This document shows positions 63,634 to 64,000 of a stretch of DNA of 64,000 nt, piece by piece; position 1 is the first letter of the stretch, and every line of letters starts with the position of its first letter. The notes beneath the pieces are model-generated. The model made no database searches. It was not told the origin of the DNA and was given only the letters and a program-made list of their open reading frames with translations. Source of the DNA: Stenopsyche tienmushanensis (taxonomy: Eukaryota; Arthropoda; Insecta; Trichoptera; Stenopsychidae); NCBI GenBank assembly GCA_008973525.1, contig WACJ01000129.1, positions 1-64,000 on the forward strand, in the 5' to 3' direction. The position numbers were made by a program, and so were the translations under genes.

Positions 63634-64000
63634 ATGCCCAATGTCGGAGGGCCAAAGCCGTGCAGAAGGAAAACCATATATCAAGTCATACATTCAATCC
63701 TTTTGTACGGAGGCCCTATATGGCACGAGTTGCTAAGACACGAGAGCTATAGGAAGAAACTGGCCCAGGTCCAACGGCAGGGAGTACTCCGAGTCACCGT
63801 AGCATACAGAACAGTATTTGAAGAAGCGGTGCTCGTGATCGCTGGAATCCCCCCGCTGGACCTCCAAACAAAAAAGAGGGCCTTGGTAAGATGGACACAC
63901 CGACTTATACCGGTCGTACCGCTTAACTCAGGTACTCACGGGGCATGGATGCTTCGAGGCGTACCTGAAGCGGATTGGCAATAAGCCATCCGCTAACTGC
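63634..64000 (+). pseudogene. R1/LOA-like non-LTR ORF fragment, runs to window edge
   Basis: The 116-codon frame contains ILLYGGPIWHELL, QRQGVLRVTVAYRTVFEEAV and IAGIPPLDLQTKKRALVR. These are the LYG-PIW, YRTVS and AGIPPLDL blocks that follow the reverse-transcriptase domain in R1/LOA-type ORF2. The end matches 8134-8260 closely, so both belong to one family. The frame stops at 63982-63984 within the matching region; upstream catalytic blocks are absent. Confidence 0.8.

Noticed and set aside
1470..63984. The region as a piRNA cluster
   Set aside because: A transposon graveyard fits, but LTR-A orientation is balanced and nothing in the sequence shows clustered transcription; small-RNA data would be needed.

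Overview
The window looks like AT-rich animal DNA, most likely from an insect (possibly hemipteran; this is inferred from the mobile-element mix, not proven). It is a long intergenic or intronic stretch with few genes and many decayed transposable elements. I see no rRNA, tRNA, CRISPR array, operon or prokaryotic feature. Almost every open frame is a transposon fragment, an antisense shadow or a chance frame.

The best host-gene signal is on the minus strand. An 85-nt coding exon (9616-9700) encodes a textbook signal peptide and ends at a consensus splice donor. A phase-compatible candidate second exon lies at 6591-6684. Upstream (9976-10005) is either a TATA/initiator-like core promoter or a 5'-UTR splice acceptor. 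The last exon is not resolved and may lie left of the window. Two other unrecognised protein-like stretches (40749-41349 and 46799-47010) are weaker.

Mobile elements. (1) A solo-LTR family, called LTR-A here, has eleven copies of about 150-380 bp (1470, 12661, 15757, 18302, 25485, 30858, 32318, 35655, 47435, 55198 and 56233). It has TG...CA ends, an AATAAA signal, two internal hairpins and, in one copy, a primer-binding site matching the 3' end of tRNA-Leu. The copy at 55198-55561 is a clean solo LTR with a 4-bp ATAT duplication, nested in an older repeat. (2) R1/LOA/jockey-like non-LTR fragments lie at 8.1, 12.0, 16.1, 25.2, 27.9, 39.9, 44.0, 50.0, 53.3 and 63.6 kb. (3) There are at least four mariner/Tc1-type families, including a readable mellifera-like transposase remnant (58684-59400, minus strand) and several internally deleted copies. 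(4) A hAT family is present as a dimerisation-domain fragment (7589-7795) and a deletion derivative (35112-35582). (5) TTAA-flanked inverted-repeat elements resembling piggyBac MITEs lie at 2474, 4160, 29400 and 33364, with a 1.4-kb TTAA element at 21975-23412. (6) Other repeats include two pogo/Tigger-like TATGCG elements and AT-rich repeat families B, D, G and N.

Between the repeats lie several non-repetitive, mixed-composition blocks (about 6.1-6.6, 9.98-10.6, 16.75-17.9, 26.0-27.0, 36.8-37.5, 45.6-46.7, 51.8-53.2, 54.2-55.1, 60.0-60.3 and 60.8-61.2 kb). They carry recurrent homeodomain-type TAAT cores and GAGCTTT motifs and are the best candidates for host cis-regulatory DNA. I found no convincing new multi-gene system. 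The most useful leads are the secreted-protein exon, the nested solo LTR, the several LTR types with tRNA-Leu primer sites, the 1.4-kb TTAA element and the GAGCTTT motif cluster.
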